Assembly (NCBI GenBank): GCA_003152075.1
Contig: PLZG01000079.1
Location: 2,978-66,977 of the forward strand
DNA length: 64,000 nt
DNA from: a candidate division FCPU426 bacterium
Lineage (GTDB): Bacteria > Oederibacteriota > Muellerivitia > Muellerivitales > Muellerivitaceae
Reading direction: 5' to 3'
Positions within the stretch are counted from its first letter, which is position 1. Each line of letters begins with the position of its first letter. The position numbers and the translations under genes are program-made. Below the pieces are notes generated by a model. It was not told where the DNA came from, made no database searches, and saw only the letters and a program-made list of their open reading frames with translations. Positions 34,435 through 42,037 of the stretch are shown here, piece by piece.

Positions 34435-34758
34435 ATGAGCAAGTTTTCTAAAATCGCGGTTTTGGCCATGGCGGTTGCTTTTACGGTGTCTTTCTGTTTG
34501 GCCGATACCCCTTCAATTTCTACGCAAGCCACACCCGCGGGCAAGGCCCAGGGCAAAACCAAATCGAAAGCGGCCGGCAAGAAGGTTAATAAGGCCAAAG
34601 CGAAAGCGGAAAAGCAAATAGCGGCCAAGGACAGTTACGTTTGCCCGATGTGCCACATTACCGCCGATAAGCCCAGCAAGTGCTCGATGTGCGGGATGGA
34701 CATGGTGAAAAACGAGAAGAAGGACGATAAAAAAATCTCAGACGAAAAGAAGATGTAA
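34435..34758 (+). CDS. Periplasmic HMBD-like protein
   Basis: Begins at the ATG at 34435 (GGAGGAG upstream). 107 residues: signal peptide ending near CLADT, a Lys/Ala-rich spacer, then YVCPMCHITADKPSKCSMCGMDMV, a variant heavy-metal-binding domain, and a charged tail. Same plan as the protein at 26214. It is the last member of the copper island. Confidence 0.7.
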   Translation: MSKFSKIAVLAMAVAFTVSFCLADTPSISTQATPAGKAQGKTKSKAAGKKVNKAKAKAEKQIAAKDSYVCPMCHITADKPSKCSMCGMDMVKNEKKDDKKISDEKKM

Positions 34759-34820
34759 TTTGGCTGGTTTTCCGGCAGGCCTTTTGAACCCGCCGGGAGC
34801 GTTGAGCGAGGGTTCCTCCC

Positions 34821-35261
34821 GTGAAGCCTACAAAAGTATCTTTCCTTGTCAAACCCATCGGGGTTATCCGCAAGGGAAGGATTCTTCTTAACCGCCAATG
34901 GATAAAAGGACTTCAAGGCATCGAAGGATTCTCGCATCTCCTGGTTTTCTTTTGGCTCCATAAAACCCACAAGCCCGACCTATTGATTCATCCAAAAACA
35001 GGGAAGTCTTTTCCTAAGATAGGCTTTCTCGCCACCCGCACTCCTCATCGGCCCAACCCCATCGGGTTCACTGTCGTGAAATTAGTTAAAAGGCGGGGTC
35101 GTGAATTGTGGGTGGAGGGTTTGGACGTTTGGGATGAAACACCGGTCATTGATTTGAAGCCCTATACCAAAAGGGAATGGATCAAGGGCTATCGGATACC
35201 TAGTTGGGTGAAAAGGTTGGACCGCTTGGAGAAAGATCCATTGAGAAAATATGCTTCGTGA
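34821..35261 (+). CDS. trmO: tRNA (m6t6A37) methyltransferase TrmO
   Basis: 146 residues from a GTG start with GAGGG eight bases upstream. FLVKPIGVIRKG opens the beta-barrel fold and ATRTPHRPNPIGFTVVKL is the SAM-binding signature of the TrmO/TsaA (UPF0066) family; VWDETPVIDLKPY follows. The enzyme methylates t6A at position 37 of threonine tRNA. The common C-terminal extension of E. coli TrmO is missing, as in many short homologues. Confidence 0.88.
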   Translation: MKPTKVSFLVKPIGVIRKGRILLNRQWIKGLQGIEGFSHLLVFFWLHKTHKPDLLIHPKTGKSFPKIGFLATRTPHRPNPIGFTVVKLVKRRGRELWVEGLDVWDETPVIDLKPYTKREWIKGYRIPSWVKRLDRLEKDPLRKYAS

Positions 35262-35310
35262 GGTTTTGAAAAGAGGGGCGACCTGGTAATGCCTCAGCTT
35301 GAGAAATCAC

Positions 35311-35454
35311 CCCTCACCCTACCCATCTCCCCGAAAGGACTCATAGGGAAAATCCCCTATGCACCCACAAAACCACGGCCAAGTGCGAGGGTATTTGAAA
35401 AAGAGCCGTTTCCTTAATTCCCCTCTCCCTCGACGAGAGAGGGTAGGGTGAGGG
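35311..35454 (+). repeat. Intergenic inverted repeat (CCCTCACCC family)
   Basis: CCCTCACCCTACCC (35311-35324) and GGGTAGGGTGAGGG (35441-35454) are perfect 14-base arms, with CCCTCTCCCTCGACGAGAGA before the right arm. A related element lies at about 41803-41913. It occupies the gap between trmO and the next small gene; nothing coding is seen. Confidence 0.7.
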
Positions 35455-35584
35455 TGAAAGAATTATTTCAAATGGAGGCATTATCGACGGCCGTTTTTAT
35501 TATGAAATGTGCCGCGAATGGAGTATCTTTGTAAAAAGCCCTTGAATTGACGGCCGGGGGGCGATGTTCACCAAGAGGGATTCC

Positions 35585-35770
35585 ATGGATTGCCGCCAGG
35601 TTCACCAAGCCTATAGTGTTTATCTCCAAGGAAAGCTTTCTCCCTCCCAAATGGAATGGATTTCCAGCCACATTAAGGAATGTCCTGATTGTTTTTTGCT
35701 GGATCAGAATGTCCGAAAAGCTTTTCTTGAGGAGTTAAATCCTCCTTCCCCGGGTAAGTCCTCTAACTGA
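35585..35770 (+). CDS. Orphan zinc-finger anti-sigma-like protein
   Basis: I take the ATG at 35585 (GAGGG five bases before) rather than 35564. 61 residues: MDCRQVHQAYSVYL, then HIKECPDCFLLDQ, the His-x3-Cys-x2-Cys of zf-HC2 anti-sigma domains. No membrane helix follows, so a soluble stand-alone version or a truncated one. There is no sigma gene alongside. Confidence 0.55.
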   Translation: MDCRQVHQAYSVYLQGKLSPSQMEWISSHIKECPDCFLLDQNVRKAFLEELNPPSPGKSSN

Positions 35771-36017
35771 AAGTATTGTTTGATAATCCTCGCCTGACCT
35801 TCCTTCCAATGAAACCTAACTTGAGTCTTTTTTACCCAGCGATCCTTTTTAACCCGTTCCAACCCGCCGTGAAATTTCCGAAAAGCCCCTTTTTGCAGGG
35901 AATACCCATATCTTTCTTGGCACCACAGTTGCTCTATACCTATGTGCGCGGTGATGGACGGGGCAGAAGTAAACAACAAAGGTCCCGGTCGCCCAGAAAA
36001 GAAAAGGTGGTGCGAAA

Positions 36018-36974
36018 ATGAAAAATCTACTTTTAATCCTGGGAATGGGAATGATCTTGGCGGGGCCGATGGCTTGCACGAAGGGTGTTCAACCCCTCGC
36101 GCCGGCAACATCGCAAACTACCTCAACCGCGGCCGTGGCGCCGCATATCGTGGCCCATTGGACCGCGGGGTCCAACAGCATAAACCTCAGCAATCCCCTG
36201 GGGATCGCGACGGATAAGGATAACAATGTTTACGTGGTGGACGCGGATTACAGCGCCATCCAGAAATATGCTGCTTCGGGTACCCCGCTCGCTCGATGGG
36301 GCCAGGCCGGGAACGGCAATGTCCAATTTAACCAGCCTTTCGGAGTGGCCCTGGACGGGAATGGCAATGTTTACGTGGCGGACGCGGGTAACCAAAGAAT
36401 AGAGGTGTTGGATACCAACGGGGGATTTGTCAACCAAGTAATAGCGCCCACCATGAACGGGGTGGCTTTTTCCTATCCCCAGGGCGTGGCGGTTTTGGCG
36501 GACGGCAGCCTACTCGTCAGTGACATTACGAACGCGGTCTGGGACTTTAATTCCATTTCGACAAACCAATTCGGGAAAACCGGAACCACCGACGGCCAAT
36601 TTAATTATCCAGTCGGCATGGCCGCTGACGGCAATCATAATGTCTACGTCGCCAATTACCAGGGAAATAACGTTACGAAATTCAACACCGTGACGGGCGC
36701 GGTATCCTCTTTAGGCCAGAAGGGGAATGGGGCGGGGCAATTCTCCAATCCGACGGACGTGAAAGTGGGCCCTGACGGGAATATCTACGTGGTGGATTCG
36801 GGCAATGGGCGGGTCGAGGAACTTGACACCACCGGAAAATATATTTTGGAATTTGGAAAGACTGGACCAACCAGTGACCATTTGAATAGCCCCATCGGGT
36901 TGGCCATCGACGGCGCGGGAAACTTCTACGTGACCGATAACGGCAACGCCCGGGTCGTGAAGTACAGCTTATAA
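36018..36974 (+). CDS. NHL-repeat lipoprotein
   Basis: 318 residues. Lipobox GPMAC at about residue 20, a Thr-rich spacer, then about six NHL blades (LGIATDKDNNVYVVDADYSAIQKY, FGVALDGNGNVYVADAGNQRIEVL, TDVKVGPDGNIYVVDSGNGRVEEL). A closed six-blade propeller anchored by lipid is likely. It lacks the sorting-type C-terminal domain of the large cargo proteins and so is probably exported by the Lol or Sec route. The end overlaps the convergent sfsA gene by six bases. Confidence 0.8.
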   Translation: MKNLLLILGMGMILAGPMACTKGVQPLAPATSQTTSTAAVAPHIVAHWTAGSNSINLSNPLGIATDKDNNVYVVDADYSAIQKYAASGTPLARWGQAGNGNVQFNQPFGVALDGNGNVYVADAGNQRIEVLDTNGGFVNQVIAPTMNGVAFSYPQGVAVLADGSLLVSDITNAVWDFNSISTNQFGKTGTTDGQFNYPVGMAADGNHNVYVANYQGNNVTKFNTVTGAVSSLGQKGNGAGQFSNPTDVKVGPDGNIYVVDSGNGRVEELDTTGKYILEFGKTGPTSDHLNSPIGLAIDGAGNFYVTDNGNARVVKYSL

Positions 36975-37718
36975 CAATACCGGAACCATCCGGTCCAAGC
37001 GGGCGCCAATCCTACTCACCCGCGCACGGAAGGCCCCCAGGGTTACGCCAGACCTGGAGGCCTTCCGTAATTTTTTTCCGAAGATCGGGTCCGTGTCATC
37101 CTTGGGGGCGACCGCCTTTCCGTGGGGATTCTGTAAAATAAAAAAAACAAAACATTTCGTTTTCGGTTTTTTTGCCTGCGCCATCAGTTCATGAAGGTGT
37201 TTGGTGGCCCTCGACGAGGGGGCGTCCGGAAAGCGTCCGACGCCCTTATCGTCAACCAAGGTGGAGCACTTTACCTCAATCCACGCCTTGTCACCCGTTC
37301 TGGAGTTTTCCGCCTGAAAATCGAACCTGGTATGGCGGTTTAAGGGCACCTCGGCCTGGAGCCGGTTATAGGCGGCAAGTTTAGGAACCCGGCCTTCTTT
37401 CCAAGCTTCCATTAAAAGCTTGGGGGCGATGTTCGCCTCAATACAAACCCACTTACCCTGGTAAAACGCGAGCCTGACGGCAAACCGCGTTTTACGCGGA
37501 ATTTTTAATTTTGAATTATGAATTTTGAATTTCGGGAGGTGATCCACCAGGGCGACTTTGGCGCCGGGGTACAGGAGTTCCTTGAGGCGGCCCGAATTGG
37601 TAACGTGGCAGTATTCTTTGCGGCCCCTGACCCTTACCCAGGCCCCGAAACGGTGTAGGCGTTCCATAAATATTCCGTTAACCAGGGGGCCTTCGGACCA
37701 AATCATGGGATGACCCAA
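36969..37718 (-). CDS. sfsA: SfsA family DNA/RNA-binding nuclease
   Basis: 249 residues on the minus strand. The OB-like N-terminus (GIFMERLHRFGAWVRVRG, CHVTNSGRLKELLYPG) and the PD-(D/E)xK-like core (DFQAENSRTGDKAWIEVKCSTLV, FPDAPSSRATKHLHEL) are diagnostic. Between VDHLPK and RKTRF about ten residues (FKIHNSKLKI) are encoded by an intergenic repeat inserted in frame (37501-37533), which shorter SfsA proteins lack. SfsA influences maltose gene expression in E. coli; its biochemical role elsewhere is uncertain. Confidence 0.88.
   Translation of the reverse strand: MGHPMIWSEGPLVNGIFMERLHRFGAWVRVRGRKEYCHVTNSGRLKELLYPGAKVALVDHLPKFKIHNSKLKIPRKTRFAVRLAFYQGKWVCIEANIAPKLLMEAWKEGRVPKLAAYNRLQAEVPLNRHTRFDFQAENSRTGDKAWIEVKCSTLVDDKGVGRFPDAPSSRATKHLHELMAQAKKPKTKCFVFFILQNPHGKAVAPKDDTDPIFGKKLRKASRSGVTLGAFRARVSRIGARLDRMVPVLL
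37501..37533 (+). repeat. Dispersed AT-rich repeat inside sfsA
   Basis: The 20-base word AATTTTGAATTATGAATTTT occurs here inside the sfsA coding frame and again at 40605-40624 between two genes. The insertion keeps frame and adds FKIHNSK to SfsA. Confidence 0.65.
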
Positions 37719-37829
37719 ATGTTAAGTTTTGCTGGGGTTTTAACGTAAAGGCTTTTCATTTTATCCAGCCTGGCATAAAGTAAAGATCAGCTTTTCCTAT
37801 ATACCTTATTTTCAACGAGAAGGTTAAGA

Positions 37830-38825
37830 ATGTTTCGACGCAAACTGATTCAAATTGTTTTACTGGCATTAACTGGTTGGATGGGAAACATGTCTTACGG
37901 TTTGTCGCAAACAACCAACCAAAACTTCATCAATCAAATGAATTCCGATTACCAAACGATCTCAAGTTATGTAAATGGCCAATTCGCCAAAAGCCTGGGG
38001 TTTTTCTCGACCCTGGGTTGGAATACCCCGCCGGGCGTATTTGATTTTCTTGGCACACCCAAGGTTGAAGTTGGGGTTGGAGCGGGAGCTGATATTGTCA
38101 ATTTGACCAACCTTAACAGCCTGCCTCTTTCAGCCTTGTCGATCGCGTCGAATGTGAGCCTGCCTTCCGTGGTGCCCATTCCCTTTCCCATTGGTACGGC
38201 AAGGGTCGGAATTTTCAACGGAATGGATATAGGTTTTCGGCTGGCTTACCTTCCCCTCATCAATCTTCCTGACTTGGGTTTATCCGCCAATTACATCGGT
38301 TGGGGCCTGGATTTCCGCTATAAAATCCTGGATGGCCTTCACTTGCCGACTGTGACAGTGGGAGCCAGTTGGGATACAATGAATGGCAGCTTCTCCCTGA
38401 ACACCAACGTGAACCAGAGTTCTACTTTCGTGAGCTCGGGAACAACCTATAACGATACCCTCGCGGGTAGTACCAACTTCACCCAAAGCTGGAACATCAA
38501 TAGTTTTGGGGCCAAAATCATGGTCGGGAAGGACCTGGGGATAATTTTTCCCTTTGCCGCAATCGGGTTTCAACGCAATTCGGGAAGTGTTTCGGCCAAT
38601 ATCGCCGGTACGGTTACGGAAACGGTTACGGATTCGGGGGGGACCGCCCAACCTGGCAGTGGTGCTTCCGTTTCTGTCTCCTCGCAGAACACTGGGGCTC
38701 CGATTATCTTTGAACCTAAATATGTTTTGGGCTTCGACATGGGCGAGGGATTTCACTGGGCGGTTGTGGGTGAGTCAAACGGTACGGATATTGCAGGTAG
38801 TACTAGCTTCAGGGTGCAGTTCTAA
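37830..38825 (+). CDS. Outer-membrane barrel protein, unknown
   Basis: 331 residues. Signal peptide ending near GLSQT; alternating amphipathic strands follow (ARVGIFNGMDIGFRLAYLP, YIGWGLDFRYKIL, AKIMVGKDLGIIFPFAAIGF), closing with a C-terminal aromatic strand SFRVQF, typical for BAM-assembled barrels. Pieces such as TVTETVTDSGG and GASVSVSSQ are probable loops. No family recognised. Confidence 0.65.
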   Translation: MFRRKLIQIVLLALTGWMGNMSYGLSQTTNQNFINQMNSDYQTISSYVNGQFAKSLGFFSTLGWNTPPGVFDFLGTPKVEVGVGAGADIVNLTNLNSLPLSALSIASNVSLPSVVPIPFPIGTARVGIFNGMDIGFRLAYLPLINLPDLGLSANYIGWGLDFRYKILDGLHLPTVTVGASWDTMNGSFSLNTNVNQSSTFVSSGTTYNDTLAGSTNFTQSWNINSFGAKIMVGKDLGIIFPFAAIGFQRNSGSVSANIAGTVTETVTDSGGTAQPGSGASVSVSSQNTGAPIIFEPKYVLGFDMGEGFHWAVVGESNGTDIAGSTSFRVQF

Positions 38826-38908
38826 CGACAGCTGACAGTACGCAGTCGACAGGAAAGCAGAATGCAAGGCCCTAACGGCCAAACAACGCATTAGGACTTA
38901 AAGTCGTC

Positions 38909-39118
38909 ATGGGTGAAACCAAGAAGTTGAACCGGATTTCTTACGTGGATCAGAACGAGTGCACGGGATGCGAGGCTTGCGTGGTGGAAACACCTAAGGT
39001 TTTCCGGATGACCTCCGACGGTCTCGCGGAAGTATATAACCCGCAGGGGGACAAGGAAGAAAAGATCGAGGCGGCCATGAATGGCTGCCCCGTCGCCTGC
39101 ATTCACTGGAAAAAGTAA
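38909..39118 (+). CDS. Single-cluster [4Fe-4S] ferredoxin
   Basis: 69 residues. ECTGCEACVVETPKVF gives Cys-x2-Cys-x2-Cys, and GCPVACIHW gives the fourth cluster ligand followed by proline, as in short mono-cluster ferredoxins (Fer4_13/Fer4_15). No signal peptide. Electron carrier of unknown partner. A PilZ gene follows within 20 bases. Confidence 0.85.
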   Translation: MGETKKLNRISYVDQNECTGCEACVVETPKVFRMTSDGLAEVYNPQGDKEEKIEAAMNGCPVACIHWKK

Positions 39119-39134
39119 TTTTTTAGGAGTTTTT

Positions 39135-39596
39135 ATGGCAGCAGTTCACACGGGATGGATGGAAAAAAGGCAATTCGAGCGCATTGACGCCTCGGTCAAG
39201 GTGACCTATTGCCTTATTCCGAAGGCTGATCTGGTGAATACCCTTTCCAACCCAGCCTACCGGGAATCCACCACCGACATGTTGCCCGAGCTTTCCAAGA
39301 AATCCGCCATTGTCCACGCCGTCACCCGGGATATTTCCATGGGTGGCATGTCCCTGGTGGGGCAGATGGCTTTTCCCGATGACATGGCCCTGGAGATTCA
39401 CCTCTATTTACCCAACTTCCCAGCGCCTATTACCCTCATCGCGGAAGTCATCAGGGCCACGATGGAAAACGCGGGAAGCAACGGCTCCACTTTTCGGGCC
39501 GGCTTGAAGATTCTCGCTATTAATAAGAAGGATGTCATCCGGCTGGATAAGTTCCTCCTGGCCGAGAAGATCCGCACGCACAGCGGCGGGAAGTAA
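39135..39596 (+). CDS. PilZ-domain protein
   Basis: 153 residues from the ATG at 39135 (TAGGAG upstream). KRQFERIDASVKVTY carries the Arg-x3-Arg and DISMGGMSL the Asp-x-Ser-x2-Gly motif that bind c-di-GMP. The insert between them (KADLVNTLSNPAYRESTTDMLPELSKK) is longer than in minimal PilZ domains. A cytosolic c-di-GMP receptor for an unknown output. Confidence 0.85.
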   Translation: MAAVHTGWMEKRQFERIDASVKVTYCLIPKADLVNTLSNPAYRESTTDMLPELSKKSAIVHAVTRDISMGGMSLVGQMAFPDDMALEIHLYLPNFPAPITLIAEVIRATMENAGSNGSTFRAGLKILAINKKDVIRLDKFLLAEKIRTHSGGK

Positions 39597-39600
39597 ACAA

Positions 39601-39705
39601 CAGTTCTAAGTTCTCAGTGTTGAGTTTTAAGTTGATGAATGTTTTTGAACCGAAGGTTCAAAAACAACCAGAACTCAAAACTTAGAACCCAAAACTCAAA
39701 ACTGG
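39601..39705 (+). repeat. Intergenic palindromic repeat before the HDAC gene
   Basis: The centre is GTTTTTGAACC (39641-39651) with GGTTCAAAAAC (39655-39665). Flanks read CAGTTCTAAG and AACTCAAAACTGG, which are imperfect inverted copies of each other. Similar flanks, ACTAAGAACTCAAAACTGG, recur at 40682-40700 around another hairpin. Confidence 0.65.
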
Positions 39706-39711
39706 TCCCCA

Positions 39712-40590
39712 ATGACGCCCTCTTCTCATTCACTAAAAGTAATTTCGACGACCAAGGCCGGGCAATACGACATTCCCGGTCATCCCGAGCATCCGGCCCG
39801 GGTGCTTCGTTCCCTTGAACATTTAAAAACTCTTTGGCCAGCGGAAACTTTCGCCGAGCCCACCGCCGCTCCCCTGGAGGCCATCAAGGCCGTTCATGGC
39901 GAGGGCCTGGTCCACTTGGTCCAGGAGGAAGGCTATTTCGACCCCGATACTCCCGGGGCCCCGGGTATTTTTCCCTGCAGTCTTCTCTCGGCGGGTTCAG
40001 CCCTACAAGCGGCGGAGGAAAGCCTAAAAGGCACGTCCGTTTTTTCCCTCATGCGCCCACCAGGCCACCACGCCACTCCTCAACAAGCCATGGGCTTTTG
40101 TTATTTCAATTCCATGGCGGTAGCCATTCAGGACATCACTAGGCGGGGCAAGGCCCAAAGGGCAGCGGTGTTGGACCTGGACTGCCATCATGGCAACGGT
40201 ACGGAGGACTTTTGCTTCGGCAAGGAAAATTTCCTTTACGTTTCATTGCATCAGTTCCCGGCCTATCCGGGAACGGGTCGGCAATCGAAAGGGAACTGCG
40301 TCAATTATCCGTTGGCCCCCGGCACGGAAGAGGGAGATTATTTTCCGGCCCTGGAAGGCGCGCTTAAAAAAATTGGGGAATTCAAACCAGACCTGATCGG
40401 CGTTTCGATGGGGTTTGACACCTACGAGAAAGACCCCCTGACCCAGTTTGGTTTGGCGAAAAAGGATTACCGCAAGATCGGGCAATGGCTCAAGGCCGTG
40501 AAGGTTCCCATGTTTTCGTTGCTGGAGGGCGGCTACCATGATGACTTGCCCTTTTTGATTGAGGAGTTCCTTGCCGGTTGGACCTCCTAA
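39712..40590 (+). CDS. Histone-deacetylase-family (AcuC/amidohydrolase) enzyme
   Basis: 292 residues. GHPEHPARV near the start, RPPGHHATP with catalytic His119-His120, and DLDCHHGNGT with the zinc ligands Asp157 and His159; SMGFDTYEKDPL supplies the third ligand and GGYH the active-site loop. Bacterial members deacetylate small amines, acetoin-pathway proteins or polyamines. The start follows the intergenic repeat directly. A fragment of the 3' end of a related gene is found at 41674-41730. Confidence 0.88.
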   Translation: MTPSSHSLKVISTTKAGQYDIPGHPEHPARVLRSLEHLKTLWPAETFAEPTAAPLEAIKAVHGEGLVHLVQEEGYFDPDTPGAPGIFPCSLLSAGSALQAAEESLKGTSVFSLMRPPGHHATPQQAMGFCYFNSMAVAIQDITRRGKAQRAAVLDLDCHHGNGTEDFCFGKENFLYVSLHQFPAYPGTGRQSKGNCVNYPLAPGTEEGDYFPALEGALKKIGEFKPDLIGVSMGFDTYEKDPLTQFGLAKKDYRKIGQWLKAVKVPMFSLLEGGYHDDLPFLIEEFLAGWTS

Positions 40591-40598
40591 AGGCAATG

Positions 40599-40701
40599 TT
40601 GAATTTTGAATTATGAATTTTAAATTGATGATGATTTTCGATGGTTTTTACCATCGAAAATTTCAGTAACTTAGAACTAAAAACTAAGAACTCAAAACTG
40701 G
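40599..40701 (+). repeat. Intergenic repeat with hairpin between HDAC and SAM-hydrolase genes
   Basis: Contains the AT-rich word shared with sfsA, then ATTTTCGATGG (40634-40644) with CCATCGAAAAT (40651-40661), and the tail ACTAAGAACTCAAAACTGG shared with the element ending at 39705. It fills the whole gap. Confidence 0.65.
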
Positions 40702-40715
40702 CGGAAAGGATATTG

Positions 40716-41486
40716 ATGAAGCGTCCCATCATCACCCTTCTTACCGACTTCGGCACCAAAGACACTTTCGTCGGGTCCATGAAGGGCGTCATTTTGGATA
40801 TATGCCCCGAAGCCCAGTTAGTTGACCTGACGCACGAAGTGCCGCCACAGGCCATTACAACTGGCGCCTTTCTCTTGAAGTCAGCCATTGATTATTTCCC
40901 CAAAGGTACCATTCATTTGGCGGTTGTGGACCCGGGAGTGGGAAGTTTCCGAAAGGCCATAGCCGTTCAATCCCGGGGCCATACCTTCGTGGGACCTGAC
41001 AACGGCTTATTTTCTGCGGCATTGAAGGAATGGGGAATTGACCGGGTGGTTGAACTCACCGAGAAGAAATTCCATTTGAAAAATCCCAGTTCCACCTTTC
41101 ATGGTCGGGATATCTTCGCGCCAGTGGCGGGTTATTTGGCCAAGGGAACCCCTTTCGCCAAGCTGGGCAAGAAAACGAACCATTGGGTTTGGCGGGAAAT
41201 CCCCAAGCCTTTCAAGGCGTCTGCGGGCTGGACCGGGGAAGTAATGTGGATCGACCGGTTCGGCAACCTTATCACTAATTTCCAGAAACAACATCTATCC
41301 AAGCCTTTTCGCCTGAAGGTCGGAAAGACTGTCGTTTTGAGTCTGGCCAACCATTATGCCGAAGCCAAAAGGGGAACGGTGATTGCATTATTGGGTTCTT
41401 CGGGTAATTTGGAAATCTCAGTAAACGGCGGCAGCGCCGCCCAAAAACTAGGGGTTGGTATCGGCGCTTCAGCGGTTCTTTGTTAA
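40716..41486 (+). CDS. SAM hydroxide adenosyltransferase (SAM hydrolase) family, copy 1
   Basis: The start at ATG 40716 gives 256 residues. ITLLTDFGTKDTFVGSMKGVI at the N-terminus, VVDPGVGSFRKAIAVQ in the middle and HGRDIFAPVAGYLA are signatures of the DUF62 family related to fluorinase and chlorinase; IDRFGNLITNF marks the C-terminal barrel. These enzymes split S-adenosylmethionine to adenosine and methionine with water. A second, frameshifted copy lies at 44157. Confidence 0.88.
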   Translation: MKRPIITLLTDFGTKDTFVGSMKGVILDICPEAQLVDLTHEVPPQAITTGAFLLKSAIDYFPKGTIHLAVVDPGVGSFRKAIAVQSRGHTFVGPDNGLFSAALKEWGIDRVVELTEKKFHLKNPSSTFHGRDIFAPVAGYLAKGTPFAKLGKKTNHWVWREIPKPFKASAGWTGEVMWIDRFGNLITNFQKQHLSKPFRLKVGKTVVLSLANHYAEAKRGTVIALLGSSGNLEISVNGGSAAQKLGVGIGASAVLC

Positions 41487-41530
41487 AGGACTAGAAGCGG
41501 TTCGAGTCAACCGCGTGGAGAGAGTAACTA

Positions 41531-41730
41531 ATGAAAAAAATTATTTTCATTGCTCTATATTACATAGCGGTTTCCTATCGCTTTGCCGCCAATAGCGACG
41601 ATTATTTCCAATCGGCCATAAGCCTCTACATGGGCAACCATTACCGGAATGCGGTCCAAAATCTGAAAATGGTTATCACGACGATCTGCCCTTTTTGGTG
41701 GAGGAATTCCTGGCCGGTTGGGCTGGATAA
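41531..41730 (+). pseudogene. Chimeric remnant: TPR-like start joined to an HDAC 3' end
   Basis: The first ~45 codons (MKKIIFIALYYIAVSYRFA, then SAISLYMGNHYRNAVQNLK) look like a signal peptide plus TPR start. From 41674 another frame reads YHDDLPFLVEEFLAGWAG and stops at 41730, nearly the same as the last 18 residues of the HDAC protein at 40590. So two broken genes are joined here. The frame that continues to 41845 runs into an intergenic repeat and is not credible. Confidence 0.65.
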
Positions 41731-41802
41731 CGGCTTGCAGTTTGAGTTTTTCGAGGATTGTTTGTTGGAAAAAGACTTAATGGAATCTCTAAAAATTCAT
41801 TT

Positions 41803-41913
41803 TTCACCCTCACCCCGCCCTCTCCCTCAAAAGAAGAGGGGGTAAAAGACGCGTAGAACACACATTGTCCTCGCCCCTTGCGGGAGAGGGTTAGGGTGAG
41901 GGGTGCTGTTGAG
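41803..41913 (+). repeat. Intergenic repeat (CCCTCACCC family), second copy
   Basis: Begins CACCCTCACCCCGCCCTCTCCCTC and ends GGGAGAGGGTTAGGGTGAGGGG, roughly inverted, as at 35311-35454. The remaining 120 bases to the next start are AT-rich and hold no gene. Confidence 0.65.
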
Positions 41914-42037
41914 GGTGATTTTTAGAGGGGGTCCTTAATTTAATAAAATTTGGATTAAATCTCCCTTCGACCGTTCATATGGCACATTGCTAAGTGATAA
42001 AATGGACCTAACTTCTATGACTCGATAGGAATTTTCA

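Noticed and set aside
35776..36021. 81-codon frame upstream of the NHL lipoprotein
   Set aside because: No ribosome site, no conserved feature, overlaps the next start, and a competing minus-strand frame is equally long.
41731..41845. Continuation of the frame from 41531 as a real protein C-terminus
   Set aside because: The segment overlaps HDAC-derived DNA in the wrong frame and ends inside a CCCTCACCC intergenic repeat.
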